A stretch of DNA of 42,847 bases, taken from assembly GCA_022729335.1 (NCBI GenBank), contig JALDAE010000005.1, forward strand, positions 1 through 42,847. Reading direction: 5' to 3'. Below are positions 17,461 to 26,644 of the stretch, piece by piece. The first letter of the stretch is position 1. Every line of letters starts with the position of its first letter. The notes beneath the pieces were generated by a model that was not told where the DNA came from, ran no database searches, and saw nothing but the letters and a program-made list of their open reading frames with translations. Position numbers and translations under genes: made by a program. The DNA is from Candidatus Nanoanaerosalina halalkaliphila (lineage in GTDB: Archaea; Nanohalarchaeota; Nanosalinia; Nanosalinales; Nanoanaerosalinaceae).

Positions 17461-18452
17461 TTTACGATTATTTCATTATTGGCGAACTTCTCAAAGACAC
17501 GTATACTGTAGTAACGAACAAATGTCATCAGTGGAACCCTTATAGTCAATGATAGAAAGAGGACAAGTAAAACTATAATAACCCCAAAAACCAAGCCAAT
17601 CACAATACCCGGTGTGGCCATTGAGTTGTAAACGGATACCGTAATCAAAACGAACAGGCCAGCTATCAGTAAAACCGGTATCATCAAAACTAGAAATATT
17701 ATAGCTCCGATAATACTCGTACCTATCGTTATTATGATTCTAAACAATATATAGATAGATGTTTGTTTCCACTCATTATTCAAAAGGTTGAATACCTCTT
17801 CCCATGATCTCCAAATACCTTTCTTCTGTTCCAGCATTCTTACAATCACGAAATCCGTTGTGAACATGGAAACCAGGTTTACAATCAAAAACAGTAATAT
17901 ACCTAATACTGCATAGAATACAAAGAACGGAATGTTTCGGATACCAAGTAAAAGATACATAATAAAAGGCACACCAATGATTATACCGAACACTAGCATT
18001 ACCAGTATATTGAATCCTAAGAGTCTAAGTCCATTCACTATGTTTCCCGAAAAATTATTGAGTATCTTGATCTCCCTGTCCGCACATATCTTAACAAAAA
18101 CAAACTCCATTATATTGCCGGCAACAATCCAGAGAGTACTAACCAAACTTGCTAACAATATTAACATGAATAAAAGTAGACCAATATTAAATTGTAAAAG
18201 CTCTCCTGCACTCATCATACCAGTAAATGCTGTGTCAGCGATCTGTGCACCTCCCTCTGCTTCTACCTGGTGTTGAATATTTTCGCCTATCTCAAAGATA
18301 TCCCCGGGAATATTCATGGAAAAGGAGAAACCACCTACCAGTAAAACCACAAGTATCATTTTAAGCCAATCAGTGGCTTTAAATGGAAACAAGAGTTCTT
18401 TTACATCTTCAATGGCTTTCTCTAGCACCTCAATAGCATAAAAACTTCCCAT
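17457..18452 (-). CDS. uncharacterised polytopic membrane protein
   Basis: 331 aa, about 6-8 hydrophobic segments; resembles haloarchaeal DUF7544/YIP1-like proteins in layout. Confidence 0.7.
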   Translation of the reverse strand: MGSFYAIEVLEKAIEDVKELLFPFKATDWLKMILVVLLVGGFSFSMNIPGDIFEIGENIQHQVEAEGGAQIADTAFTGMMSAGELLQFNIGLLLFMLILLASLVSTLWIVAGNIMEFVFVKICADREIKILNNFSGNIVNGLRLLGFNILVMLVFGIIIGVPFIMYLLLGIRNIPFFVFYAVLGILLFLIVNLVSMFTTDFVIVRMLEQKKGIWRSWEEVFNLLNNEWKQTSIYILFRIIITIGTSIIGAIIFLVLMIPVLLIAGLFVLITVSVYNSMATPGIVIGLVFGVIIVLLVLFLSLTIRVPLMTFVRYYSIRVFEKFANNEIIVN

Positions 18453-18510
18453 ATTAAAAACCCTTTAATAGAGGAAAATTGGGAGAGAAGGTTATTAAGA
18501 GTTTTCACCC

Positions 18511-19911
18511 TCAATCCCGGACAAATCCATCTATAGTGTTATCATCATCAGATATTTCCATGTCGTTAATTGCCTCGAATATATTCTGATGATCAAGTTC
18601 CATCTCCTCAGGCGGTATGTCCTTAATGTTTCCGTATTGTTCTTTAAGCTTGTTCAACTTATCCTCTGTTGCTTTCTGAATTGTTCCTGCAATATGTGCG
18701 CCTGTGAACCCTTCTGAAATTTCGGCAAATTCCTCCAGATAGTTCTCTATTTCCGGGTCAAAAAGTTCTTCGTTCTGCTTTAATGTATGTATTCTGTAAA
18801 TCTTTTCCCTTGCTTCCTTGTTTGGTTCCTCGACTTTGAGAGGTTCTCCAAATCTGCCAGGTCTGAGAAATGCTCTGTCAACGTTGTCCACCATATTTGT
18901 TGCAGCTATGACCTTTACGCCCTCATTACTTCCCATCCCGTCCATGTGGTTCAGAAGAGTGTTGACCATGTTTATATCTTCATTATGAGATGTGCTACTT
19001 TCTTCTCTGCTCATAAGAAGGGAGTCTGCCTCATCCAAAAATATTACTGAAGGTGTATTATTTTTTGCCACCTTAAACATGTCATCTATGTTTCTGGCTG
19101 ATTGTCCAACATATTTAGACATTATATCGGAAACAGTTGCGGAGTACATGTTGGCATCGGCTTCAGCACTCATTACCTTTGCAAGCAAAGTTTTTCCCAC
19201 TCCCGGTTTTCCAGCCAGGATGATTCCGGAATCCCTGTAATCCATCTTTTTGTAGAGCTCCGGATTTTTCAGAGGACCCTCTATCATAAATTCGACACTG
19301 TTCATTATTTCATCAGGTAGTGCTATGTCTTCCTTAGAATATCCTTCTATATCGGCTCTGTACTTCTCTGTTAGTTTCTCCATCTTGTCCTTTTTCTTTG
19401 ACTGGGATTGATTATTATCTCTATTGTTTGCTTCCATTGTTTGCTGAGCAAAGTCATAATCTTCAAGTAATTCATTGTATTCGTCATAGAAGTTCTTGAA
19501 AACTTCTCTGATTTTTTCCTTTTCATCGGCTTGTAGATGAAGATTGACAATGTATGGTCCATCGCAATCGTCTCCATCATAGTTGTTGCCCATGGGATCT
19601 ACTTCCCTGTACTGCTCAACAGAAATAGATTTTTCATTGTCTAGAACCATCTCTATGTTCACAGGGTAAATCGTTCCTTCTCGGTCAACTGATAGAACAG
19701 GTTCCATAACCTCTGTCTCATTTTTTTCATTTAAAACCTCTATAGCAGCAAGATCCACGCTGTCATATATTTCTTTAAAATTTTCAATAACTTCTGTCAA
19801 TGGCTCTTCCGTCTTGTAGGTCTTGACCATCCTGATATCTACATCTCCATTTGAAAAATAGTTTTCTTCAAGGGGATCAGTTGGATAGTTCTTGTGTTCA
19901 TCTTTTCCCAT
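18511..19911 (-). CDS. AAA+ ATPase, single AAA module (Cdc48/PAN-like) with atypical N-domain
   Basis: Walker A 'GKPGVGKTLLAK', Walker B 'SVIFLDEADSLL', 'ATNMVDNVDRAFLRPGRFGE' with SRH. Confidence 0.85.
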   Translation of the reverse strand: MGKDEHKNYPTDPLEENYFSNGDVDIRMVKTYKTEEPLTEVIENFKEIYDSVDLAAIEVLNEKNETEVMEPVLSVDREGTIYPVNIEMVLDNEKSISVEQYREVDPMGNNYDGDDCDGPYIVNLHLQADEKEKIREVFKNFYDEYNELLEDYDFAQQTMEANNRDNNQSQSKKKDKMEKLTEKYRADIEGYSKEDIALPDEIMNSVEFMIEGPLKNPELYKKMDYRDSGIILAGKPGVGKTLLAKVMSAEADANMYSATVSDIMSKYVGQSARNIDDMFKVAKNNTPSVIFLDEADSLLMSREESSTSHNEDINMVNTLLNHMDGMGSNEGVKVIAATNMVDNVDRAFLRPGRFGEPLKVEEPNKEAREKIYRIHTLKQNEELFDPEIENYLEEFAEISEGFTGAHIAGTIQKATEDKLNKLKEQYGNIKDIPPEEMELDHQNIFEAINDMEISDDDNTIDGFVRD

Positions 19912-20009
19912 AGGTCACACCGATTATTTATTACTACAACGTAAATATTTAAAAAACATTTGTATGCTCTTTTTAATAGTTAAGAAACGTAAAATTCATC
20001 GTTTATAAA

Positions 20010-20603
20010 CTATGCCTTTGCATCAATTTCCTTTAAAAACCTTTCCAGGAATTTTTCCACAAATTTTTGTCTATCTTCGGCAATTTCTCTACCAATATCG
20101 GTATAAATCCTGTTTTCCAGATCCAGTATTTTTTCACGGATATGTTCCAGTGAAGAGTCTTCACCTGTGAACCTAACTTCATTGGAGCCGCCATAGGAAA
20201 AAACCCTTGATATACCCACAGCACCGAGAGCATCAAGATTGTCAGCGTCTGATAGTATTTTGGATTCCAAAGTTGAGGGTTCCCCACCCCTGGAATACCT
20301 GTGTGTCTCTATACACTCGCAAACTTTTTCGATGAAATTTCTGTCCAAACCTCTCTCTTCAAGAATCTCGGCCGTTTTTTCCGAGCTCCATTCCGCATGA
20401 CATTCTATCAGTCCTTCAGTCTCTTTATTCCTTCCAATATCATGGAAAAGAGCAGCCACCTCAAGGACTTCTCTGTCTGCATCTAGTTCTTCACCAATCT
20501 TGAGACATAACTTTTTAACCCTTTCAACGTGTTGAAAATCGTGTGCAGGCTCGCTTTCATTGTAAAAACTTTTGGAAACTTCCCTCAGTTCATCTTTATC
20601 CAT
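20010..20603 (-). CDS. HD-domain phosphohydrolase
   Basis: 'HDFQHVERVKKLCLKIGEE', 'VAALFHDIGRNKE', 'SDADNLDALGAVGISRVF'; M12 of the track ORF (20603) gives a shorter overlap with the upstream gene. Confidence 0.85.
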   Translation of the reverse strand: MDKDELREVSKSFYNESEPAHDFQHVERVKKLCLKIGEELDADREVLEVAALFHDIGRNKETEGLIECHAEWSSEKTAEILEERGLDRNFIEKVCECIETHRYSRGGEPSTLESKILSDADNLDALGAVGISRVFSYGGSNEVRFTGEDSSLEHIREKILDLENRIYTDIGREIAEDRQKFVEKFLERFLKEIDAKA

Positions 20604-21318
20604 CTTCCAATACCTCTTCGAACCATTCAAGTGCAAGATTTAACGTTCTGACATCTGTTTCCTCGTCAAACCTGTGGCCCTGACCGCCGAACTTGACAAG
20701 TTTTTTCCTCGTTTTTAAACCCTCAAAGAAATTTTCTGTATCCTCAACAGGAACAACACTGTCCTCGGCACCGTGAACCATAAGAACAGGTACATCGATA
20801 ACTTCTGGATCAGGATCTTCATATGATTCAAGGTCCTCCAGGAATTTCTTGTCAACTTTTTTACCGGGCATATGTTCATAGACACCTTTATCTCTGATCT
20901 CTTCCTTGATATCGGCCATTGACTCTGTATCAGTTACGGGAGATCTCAAAACAAGAATATCGATTATGTCATTTTCTTTGGCCACATTCAAACTCACGAG
21001 CCCACCGAAACTTGTACCATAAACCAGCGTTTTTCCATCGCCGTACTCTTCAAGAACGGTTTTCAAATCATTTATCCTTGTGGATAAAGTTGCTTCTTCG
21101 AAATCAAGTGCTGATTCGTGGTTACCTCTGAAATCAAATCTTACAGCCCTGAAGCCTTTTTGCTCAAAGAACTTTGCCCTTTTCTTGTAACTTCCCTCTT
21201 TATCCGACCCGAAACCGTGGCAGAAAACAACGGTGCCTCTGTATTGTTCCTCAGGTTCATGAACTGCCACAGAGATTTTTTCTTCTCCTTCTCCCAGAAA
21301 ATTGGTTTTTACTGTCAT
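20596..21318 (-). CDS. alpha/beta hydrolase
   Basis: 'VVFCHGFGSDKEGSYKKRAKFF', nucleophile elbow 'VYGTSFGGLVS', 'VLMVHGAEDSVVPVE', 'GQGHRF'. Confidence 0.88.
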   Translation of the reverse strand: MTVKTNFLGEGEEKISVAVHEPEEQYRGTVVFCHGFGSDKEGSYKKRAKFFEQKGFRAVRFDFRGNHESALDFEEATLSTRINDLKTVLEEYGDGKTLVYGTSFGGLVSLNVAKENDIIDILVLRSPVTDTESMADIKEEIRDKGVYEHMPGKKVDKKFLEDLESYEDPDPEVIDVPVLMVHGAEDSVVPVEDTENFFEGLKTRKKLVKFGGQGHRFDEETDVRTLNLALEWFEEVLEDG

Positions 21319-21356
21319 TGTTTGAAAGAAGTGTTGGCCGAGGTTTAAAGTTTTTT

Positions 21357-21884
21357 CTAGTTGAACATGTAGTTCGATGAAACAGTGTTCTCCGGATCTT
21401 TATCTCCATTGATGTATCTGATAGTCAGTTCGTCTTTACCAGGGTGAAGTAGATGAGTCTTCTCGTGTTCGATGGTTTTCTTTTCATCGACACTGTATAG
21501 ATTATCGCTCACATGTACCTTTCCGGATCCATCCCTGGTCCATCCAAAAAGACCCGAGGGCATTTTCTCCCTGACAACCATAAAATTGTAGTCCTGCACC
21601 TCACTATCATCCTGTTTTACCAGGTTCAGCCTGTCATAAACCTCAAGTTTATCGGGAAGTTTTTCTCTGTACTCATTTTCTTCTTTATATCCCATATTTC
21701 CTTCCAGGAGATCCTTGAATTTCTCGAAACTTTCTCTCTCAGGATTTTCAAGAAACTTTTCATCTAAGTCATACCCTGATTCATAAGAAAAATCTTCTTC
21801 TGGATCATCTATCACATAAATATCTGAAAGGTCTACCTCATACGAACCCTTGTCTTCCTCCTGTTTTGGCCTGTACTTGTCCAT
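21357..21884 (-). CDS. uncharacterised acidic protein with HExxH motif
   Basis: 'SVDEKKTIEHEKTHLLHPGKDELTIRYINGD'; ATG at 21884 favoured by TATA-like TTTATTAAAG upstream. Confidence 0.55.
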   Translation of the reverse strand: MDKYRPKQEEDKGSYEVDLSDIYVIDDPEEDFSYESGYDLDEKFLENPERESFEKFKDLLEGNMGYKEENEYREKLPDKLEVYDRLNLVKQDDSEVQDYNFMVVREKMPSGLFGWTRDGSGKVHVSDNLYSVDEKKTIEHEKTHLLHPGKDELTIRYINGDKDPENTVSSNYMFN

Positions 21885-21955
21885 TGGTAAACAAATAGTG
21901 GACAACTTTAATAAAGGGTGTCCAAGTTAAAAAAATACGTTCTAAATAATCTTTC

Positions 21956-22378
21956 ATGGAAAAAGGTTTTGAGTTCTTTGAACACACCGCCGACATAGGT
22001 TTTTATTCGGAAGGAAAAAATATCGACGAGGCATTCGAAAACGCTGGCAGGGCATTTCTCTCTGTTTTGACCGACGAAAAAAAGGTTGGTAAAACTGATA
22101 AAAGGAGTTTTGAGATAACTTCGGAGGATTCTCGGGCTCTTCTCTACGATTTTCTTGATCACCTGGTGTTTCTAAAGGATACGGAGAACTTTCTCATAAA
22201 GGATTTCGACATAAGGATTGAGGAGAAAAAAGACGGGTTTTATCTGGAGTGTCAAGGAAAGGGTCAGAAAGTGAGCAGTATAACAGGTACCGATGTCAAG
22301 GCAGCGACTTACAGCGAGATGGATATAAAGAAAAAAGGGAAGGATAAAGTGGTTTTAAAAGCCGTGCTCGATATCTGA
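21956..22378 (+). CDS. archease (tRNA ligase RtcB activator)
   Basis: 'FEFFEHTADIGFYSEGKNIDEAFENAGRAFLSVLTD', C-terminal 'KVVLKAVLDI'. Confidence 0.93.
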   Translation: MEKGFEFFEHTADIGFYSEGKNIDEAFENAGRAFLSVLTDEKKVGKTDKRSFEITSEDSRALLYDFLDHLVFLKDTENFLIKDFDIRIEEKKDGFYLECQGKGQKVSSITGTDVKAATYSEMDIKKKGKDKVVLKAVLDI

Positions 22379-22380
22379 AA

Positions 22381-22767
22381 TCAAATTTCGCATCCGACTG
22401 CTTCTCCAATAGATTCAGGTTCTCTGACTCCATGGTACATTTCTCCGTCTATCTGTATTTCTGGTACTCCTTCATCGATCATTTCTTGTTCGCATCTCTG
22501 TTCTTCTTCTGTACACTCTACCCATATAGGATCCACGACATCGTAACCACCGAAACTTTCAGCAAGCTCCGTACAATACGGACACCACTCAGCACCATAA
22601 ATCAAAACATCATTGTCATCAAGACACTCGACCAGTTCACCGGTTTCTCCGGCAGTCACCTGACCTGTGGGTGTTTCTTCTGTTGTAAAGTTACCGAAGT
22701 AGATCGCTACACCTATCAGAAGAACCAGCGGAGCTGCTATCAAAAGATTTTTTGTTGAAGATTTCAT
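22381..22767 (-). CDS. membrane-anchored thioredoxin-fold protein, VKOR-associated-Trx-like
   Basis: N-terminal TM; 'VLIYGAEWCPYCTELAESFGG...VECTEEEQRCEQE...GVPEIQIDGEMYHGVREPESIGEAVGCEI'. Confidence 0.75.
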   Translation of the reverse strand: MKSSTKNLLIAAPLVLLIGVAIYFGNFTTEETPTGQVTAGETGELVECLDDNDVLIYGAEWCPYCTELAESFGGYDVVDPIWVECTEEEQRCEQEMIDEGVPEIQIDGEMYHGVREPESIGEAVGCEI

Positions 22768-22862
22768 CTTGTTTCATAATAAAATACAATTTTTAAAAAG
22801 AAAACGGTGGAACCCTTTTAAAAAAGAGGACAGTTAAAAAAACAAAAGATAAAATTTGGGAC

Positions 22863-24299
22863 ATGGAACTGGAAAAAATATCGGATCACCAATGGGAGAT
22901 TGAAAGAAAAGAAGGAATGAATGTACCGGCAAGAGTATTCGCATCTGAAAAAATACTTGAAGATATGAAGGAGGACAAGACTCTCCAGCAGGTTCAGAAC
23001 ATCGCTCATCTTCCAGGTATATATAAATACTCGATGGTGATGCCCGACGGTCACCAGGGTTATGGATTTCCTATCGGAGGTGTTGCCGCGCTATCAACCA
23101 AAAACGGTGCCATTAGCCCTGGAGGAGTTGGATACGATATCAACTGTGGATTAAAACTTTTGAAGACTAATCTGGATGCTGATCAGGTCAGGGAGAAAGC
23201 TGAACAACTTGCAAATATTTTATTTCAGAAAGTTCCCCTTGGACTGGGTAAAGGAGGTGTCAAAGAGTTCAGTTCTCAGTCAGAGTTCGAAAAAGTGCTT
23301 GAAAAAGGAGGGGAATGGGCCGTGGAAAACGGTTACGGTGTTGAGGAGGACATCGAGTACTGTGAAGAAAACGGAAAGATGGCCGAAGCAGACAGTTCCA
23401 GGATATCTTCAAAGGCCAAGCAGAGAGGGATGAAACAGCTTGGATCCCTTGGCAGCGGAAACCACTTCCTTGAAGTTCAACATGTGAACAAAGTATTTGA
23501 TAAAGAAACAGCAGAAAAATTTGGTTTAAAGGAGGATCAGGTGGTTGTTCTTATCCACTCGGGTTCAAGAGGTCTTGGTCACCAGGTTTGTTCCGATTAC
23601 CTCAGAAAAATCGAAAAAGAACACCCTGAAGTACAGGAAAAAATACCTGACAGGGAGCTATCTTATGCACCGGCAAAATCAAAACTTGCGGATGATTACT
23701 ACAAGGCCATGTGCGGTGCTGCAAACTTCGCATGGGCCAACAGACAGTTGATCGCTCATAGAGTAAGAGAGTGCTTCGAAAAGATATTTGGAAAAAGCTG
23801 GAAAGATATGGATATGTATCCCCTGTATGACGTGGCCCACAATATTGCGAAGAAAGAAAAGCATAATGTAGAAGGCGATAAAAAAGAGTTTTATGTCCAC
23901 AGAAAGGGAGCCACAAGGGCCTTTCCCGCTGGAAGAGAAGAAGTACCGGAAAGCTACAGGGATATAGGGCAGCCGGTGATCATACCCGGTTCAATGGGAA
24001 CCTCCTCATATATTATGAAGGGAGGGGAGAACTCAATCGATCTTACTTTTGGTTCGACCGCCCACGGTGCAGGTAGACTCATGTCAAGGACAAAGGCAAA
24101 GAAAACTTTCCATGGAAAAAGAGTTCAGAACGACCTGAAACACAAAAACATCATTGTAAAAGCTCGTTCAGGAGGTAACATTGCCGAAGAGGCTCCAGGA
24201 GTTTACAAAGACGTGGACGAAGTGATAAAAGTTTCTGATGATCTAGGTATAGCCGAAAAGGTAGCACGTACGATACCTCTGGTTAACGTTAAGGGCTAG
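22863..24299 (+). CDS. rtcB: RNA-splicing ligase RtcB
   Basis: 'MPDGHQGYGFPIGGVAA', 'GGVGYDINCGLKLL', 'LGSGNHFLEVQ', 'IHSGSRGLGHQV', 'IPGSMGTSSYIMKG', 'STAHGAGRLMSR'. Confidence 0.97.
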   Translation: MELEKISDHQWEIERKEGMNVPARVFASEKILEDMKEDKTLQQVQNIAHLPGIYKYSMVMPDGHQGYGFPIGGVAALSTKNGAISPGGVGYDINCGLKLLKTNLDADQVREKAEQLANILFQKVPLGLGKGGVKEFSSQSEFEKVLEKGGEWAVENGYGVEEDIEYCEENGKMAEADSSRISSKAKQRGMKQLGSLGSGNHFLEVQHVNKVFDKETAEKFGLKEDQVVVLIHSGSRGLGHQVCSDYLRKIEKEHPEVQEKIPDRELSYAPAKSKLADDYYKAMCGAANFAWANRQLIAHRVRECFEKIFGKSWKDMDMYPLYDVAHNIAKKEKHNVEGDKKEFYVHRKGATRAFPAGREEVPESYRDIGQPVIIPGSMGTSSYIMKGGENSIDLTFGSTAHGAGRLMSRTKAKKTFHGKRVQNDLKHKNIIVKARSGGNIAEEAPGVYKDVDEVIKVSDDLGIAEKVARTIPLVNVKG

Positions 24300-24344
24300 A
24301 AAACTGGCCCAACTTTTATATACAAATTTAAAAAAAATCAATTT

Positions 24345-24947
24345 ATGCAGGGAAATACCGGTACAAAAACAGGGGATTTGCTTAAAATCAAATATTTAAA
24401 CATCGGACACCTTTTTGCGGGAATTCTCTTCATAGTTCTTGGAGGAATTGCCGGGGTTGCTTTATATTCCGGTGGATTCGAGTTCACAAATATTGGTTAT
24501 TACATACCTATCGTTTTTGTTGGTATCGGCATTGGATTAACAGTTACATGGAAGCGTTTTCTCACTATCTTGGACAGACAGAACCGGTCAGTGGTACAGG
24601 AAAGAAATCCTCTGATAGGTGATAACGAAGTAGAGAATCTTGACATGGACGCTGTGGAAAGTGTTAACTACAGAAAAGAGTATACAAGATCCCGCTCAAG
24701 TCGGAGAAGTCGTAGCAAATTGAAGGTTAGAAAATATGCGGAGATCGAATTCGAAAACGGCTACTTGTTAACAATTCACAAGACCAGTGGCAGAAGAGGA
24801 TTTTCCAGTTTTTTCTTTTCCAACAAGACCTACGAGTATGCAAAGCAGGCAGCTAATTACATGGATGTTGAGTTCAGGGACAACAGCGATGCCATCAAGA
24901 AAGGTATGAAAAAAGCGGGTGAGGCAGTGAGCAACATGTTGAACTGA
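24345..24947 (+). CDS. uncharacterised two-TM membrane protein
   Basis: 200 aa; two hydrophobic helices, then soluble region with 'RSRSSRRSRSKLKVRK'; TATA TTTATATA about 28 nt upstream. Confidence 0.65.
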   Translation: MQGNTGTKTGDLLKIKYLNIGHLFAGILFIVLGGIAGVALYSGGFEFTNIGYYIPIVFVGIGIGLTVTWKRFLTILDRQNRSVVQERNPLIGDNEVENLDMDAVESVNYRKEYTRSRSSRRSRSKLKVRKYAEIEFENGYLLTIHKTSGRRGFSSFFFSNKTYEYAKQAANYMDVEFRDNSDAIKKGMKKAGEAVSNMLN

Positions 24948-25056
24948 AACATCGCCACATTTTTTTAATTACAGGGATTTTTCTTTGTCCCTGTAAATTT
25001 TTTCTCTACAAGCCGGTGTTTTTTATAAAAGTTGTTGTCTCACAAATACGACACCT

Positions 25057-26481
25057 ATGGGGGAATACTGTTTTGTAATCGGGGAAGAATCCGAGATCGA
25101 AGGCTACGTTGAGGACATAGCCGAAAAACTTGGAGAGGACCACGTGGAGATATACGATCCAGAAAAAGAAAAATCTTTCAAGGAATTTTCTAGAGATTTC
25201 AATACCGTTGTTGGACTTGGAGACATAAAGGATGAATACGGGAACGATTTAAAGCGGATGGCAGGAGAAAAACTGGTTATAACCGAACAAGAAATAAGTA
25301 ATGTACCTTCTCTGGATTATGAAGAAGAGATAGTCGACACAATTTATGAAAAGATTTCGAAAGTAGACGAGGTTTACAAAGCTAACGAGTTGATGGAAAA
25401 AGTTGACGACTACGATACGCTTGGTGTTGTCCTACACGATAGTCCTGATCCCGATGCTATATCCTCCGGGCTTGCCTTACAGTACCTCGCGGAGGAGAAA
25501 GACACGGAAGTAAATATAATGTATTCGGGTAGCATCAACCACCAGGAAAACAAGGCATTGATAAACAGGCTTGACCTCGATCTGAGAAAGGTTGAGGTGG
25601 AGAAAACTGAGAAAGATGGTTCAACGGTTTACAACACGATTACTGAAGAAGGAGACATATCTCTGAATGAGTTTGATGGTGTTGCAATGCTCGACACTAC
25701 ATTCACCAACTCAAAAATAATGTCTGCTTACCCTGAACAAGAAGTGGATATAGTTATCGACCACCACGAAGGGTGGGAAAACGTGGAAGAAAGATTAAGA
25801 GGGTTCAAGGATATAAGAACTGATCGTGGAGCTGTGGCATCTATAATGGCCGATTATTTCAAAACGCTTGATATAGAACCGGATGAAAAAGTAGCGACAT
25901 CCATGGCTCACGGGATTCTTACCGACACTCTTGACTTTGATCCGAATTCAAGGGATTTTTCAACGAGGGATATCGAAAACCTCTCATACCTTTACGAATT
26001 TATAGACCGATCCTCTCTTGAGGACATAAGAAAAACAACGATAAGTTTGTCAACCGCGGATATCCTTGCAAGAGCAATAAACAATAGAGAAAAGAAAGGG
26101 ACAAACATCTACTCTTACCTCGGGGAGGTCGAAGATACAGATGCAATACCCCAGGCGACCGATTATCTAAAGAAACTGGAGGGGGTAACAACTTCAATAA
26201 CCTACGGACTGGTGGATGACAGGATAAGGTTGAGTGCCAGGAACTCGGACATAAAACTGAATATTGGAAAAGAGCTTGAAAGAGTGTTTGAAAACGGCAG
26301 GTCATACGGTGATTTCAGCTGTTCCGCGGGTGGTTCCTCCAGAAAAGGAGGTGCAACTATCCCTCTGGAGGCGATGGGTATGATCGGTGAAGCGATCAAG
26401 GATGGAAGCGATCTGGATCAGTACGAGTCAGCAATCCAGAGCACCATCGAGACAATGTTAAATAAAATAGGTTCCTCATAA
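25057..26481 (+). CDS. DHH/DHHA1 family phosphoesterase with N-terminal NAD-binding-like region
   Basis: 'LGVVLHDSPDPDAISSGLALQYLA', 'VDIVIDHHEGWENV', 'GGSSRKGGATIPLEAMG'. Confidence 0.8.
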   Translation: MGEYCFVIGEESEIEGYVEDIAEKLGEDHVEIYDPEKEKSFKEFSRDFNTVVGLGDIKDEYGNDLKRMAGEKLVITEQEISNVPSLDYEEEIVDTIYEKISKVDEVYKANELMEKVDDYDTLGVVLHDSPDPDAISSGLALQYLAEEKDTEVNIMYSGSINHQENKALINRLDLDLRKVEVEKTEKDGSTVYNTITEEGDISLNEFDGVAMLDTTFTNSKIMSAYPEQEVDIVIDHHEGWENVEERLRGFKDIRTDRGAVASIMADYFKTLDIEPDEKVATSMAHGILTDTLDFDPNSRDFSTRDIENLSYLYEFIDRSSLEDIRKTTISLSTADILARAINNREKKGTNIYSYLGEVEDTDAIPQATDYLKKLEGVTTSITYGLVDDRIRLSARNSDIKLNIGKELERVFENGRSYGDFSCSAGGSSRKGGATIPLEAMGMIGEAIKDGSDLDQYESAIQSTIETMLNKIGSS

Positions 26482-26522
26482 AGGGTTGGCAAGAGGGTTT
26501 TTGACCCATGGATGAGAACACC

Positions 26523-26530
26523 TATTTAAA
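26523..26530 (+). promoter_or_regulatory. TATA box of ribosomal super-operon
   Basis: TATTTAAA, placing the predicted TSS near 26550-26556. Confidence 0.45.
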
Positions 26531-26549
26531 AGTTGAGGGTTAACAGTTG

Positions 26550-26644
26550 TTTGTCGTCCAAAATTCTTGGGCGGGTATGCCTCGTATGAGGCCTCTACGG
26601 AAAGTTTGAAACTTTAAGACTAAATGCTGTAAAAGGGTTTTGAA
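26550..26644 (+). promoter_or_regulatory. structured 5' leader upstream of L3
   Basis: Three consecutive hairpins: 26554-26574, 26579-26592, 26601-26615. Confidence 0.45.

Noticed and set aside
26550-26644. Known riboswitch (purine, fluoride/crcB) in the L3 leader
   Set aside because: CTCTAC loosely recalls the purine J2/3 motif, but loop lengths and the remaining conserved bases do not fit; no fluoride signature.
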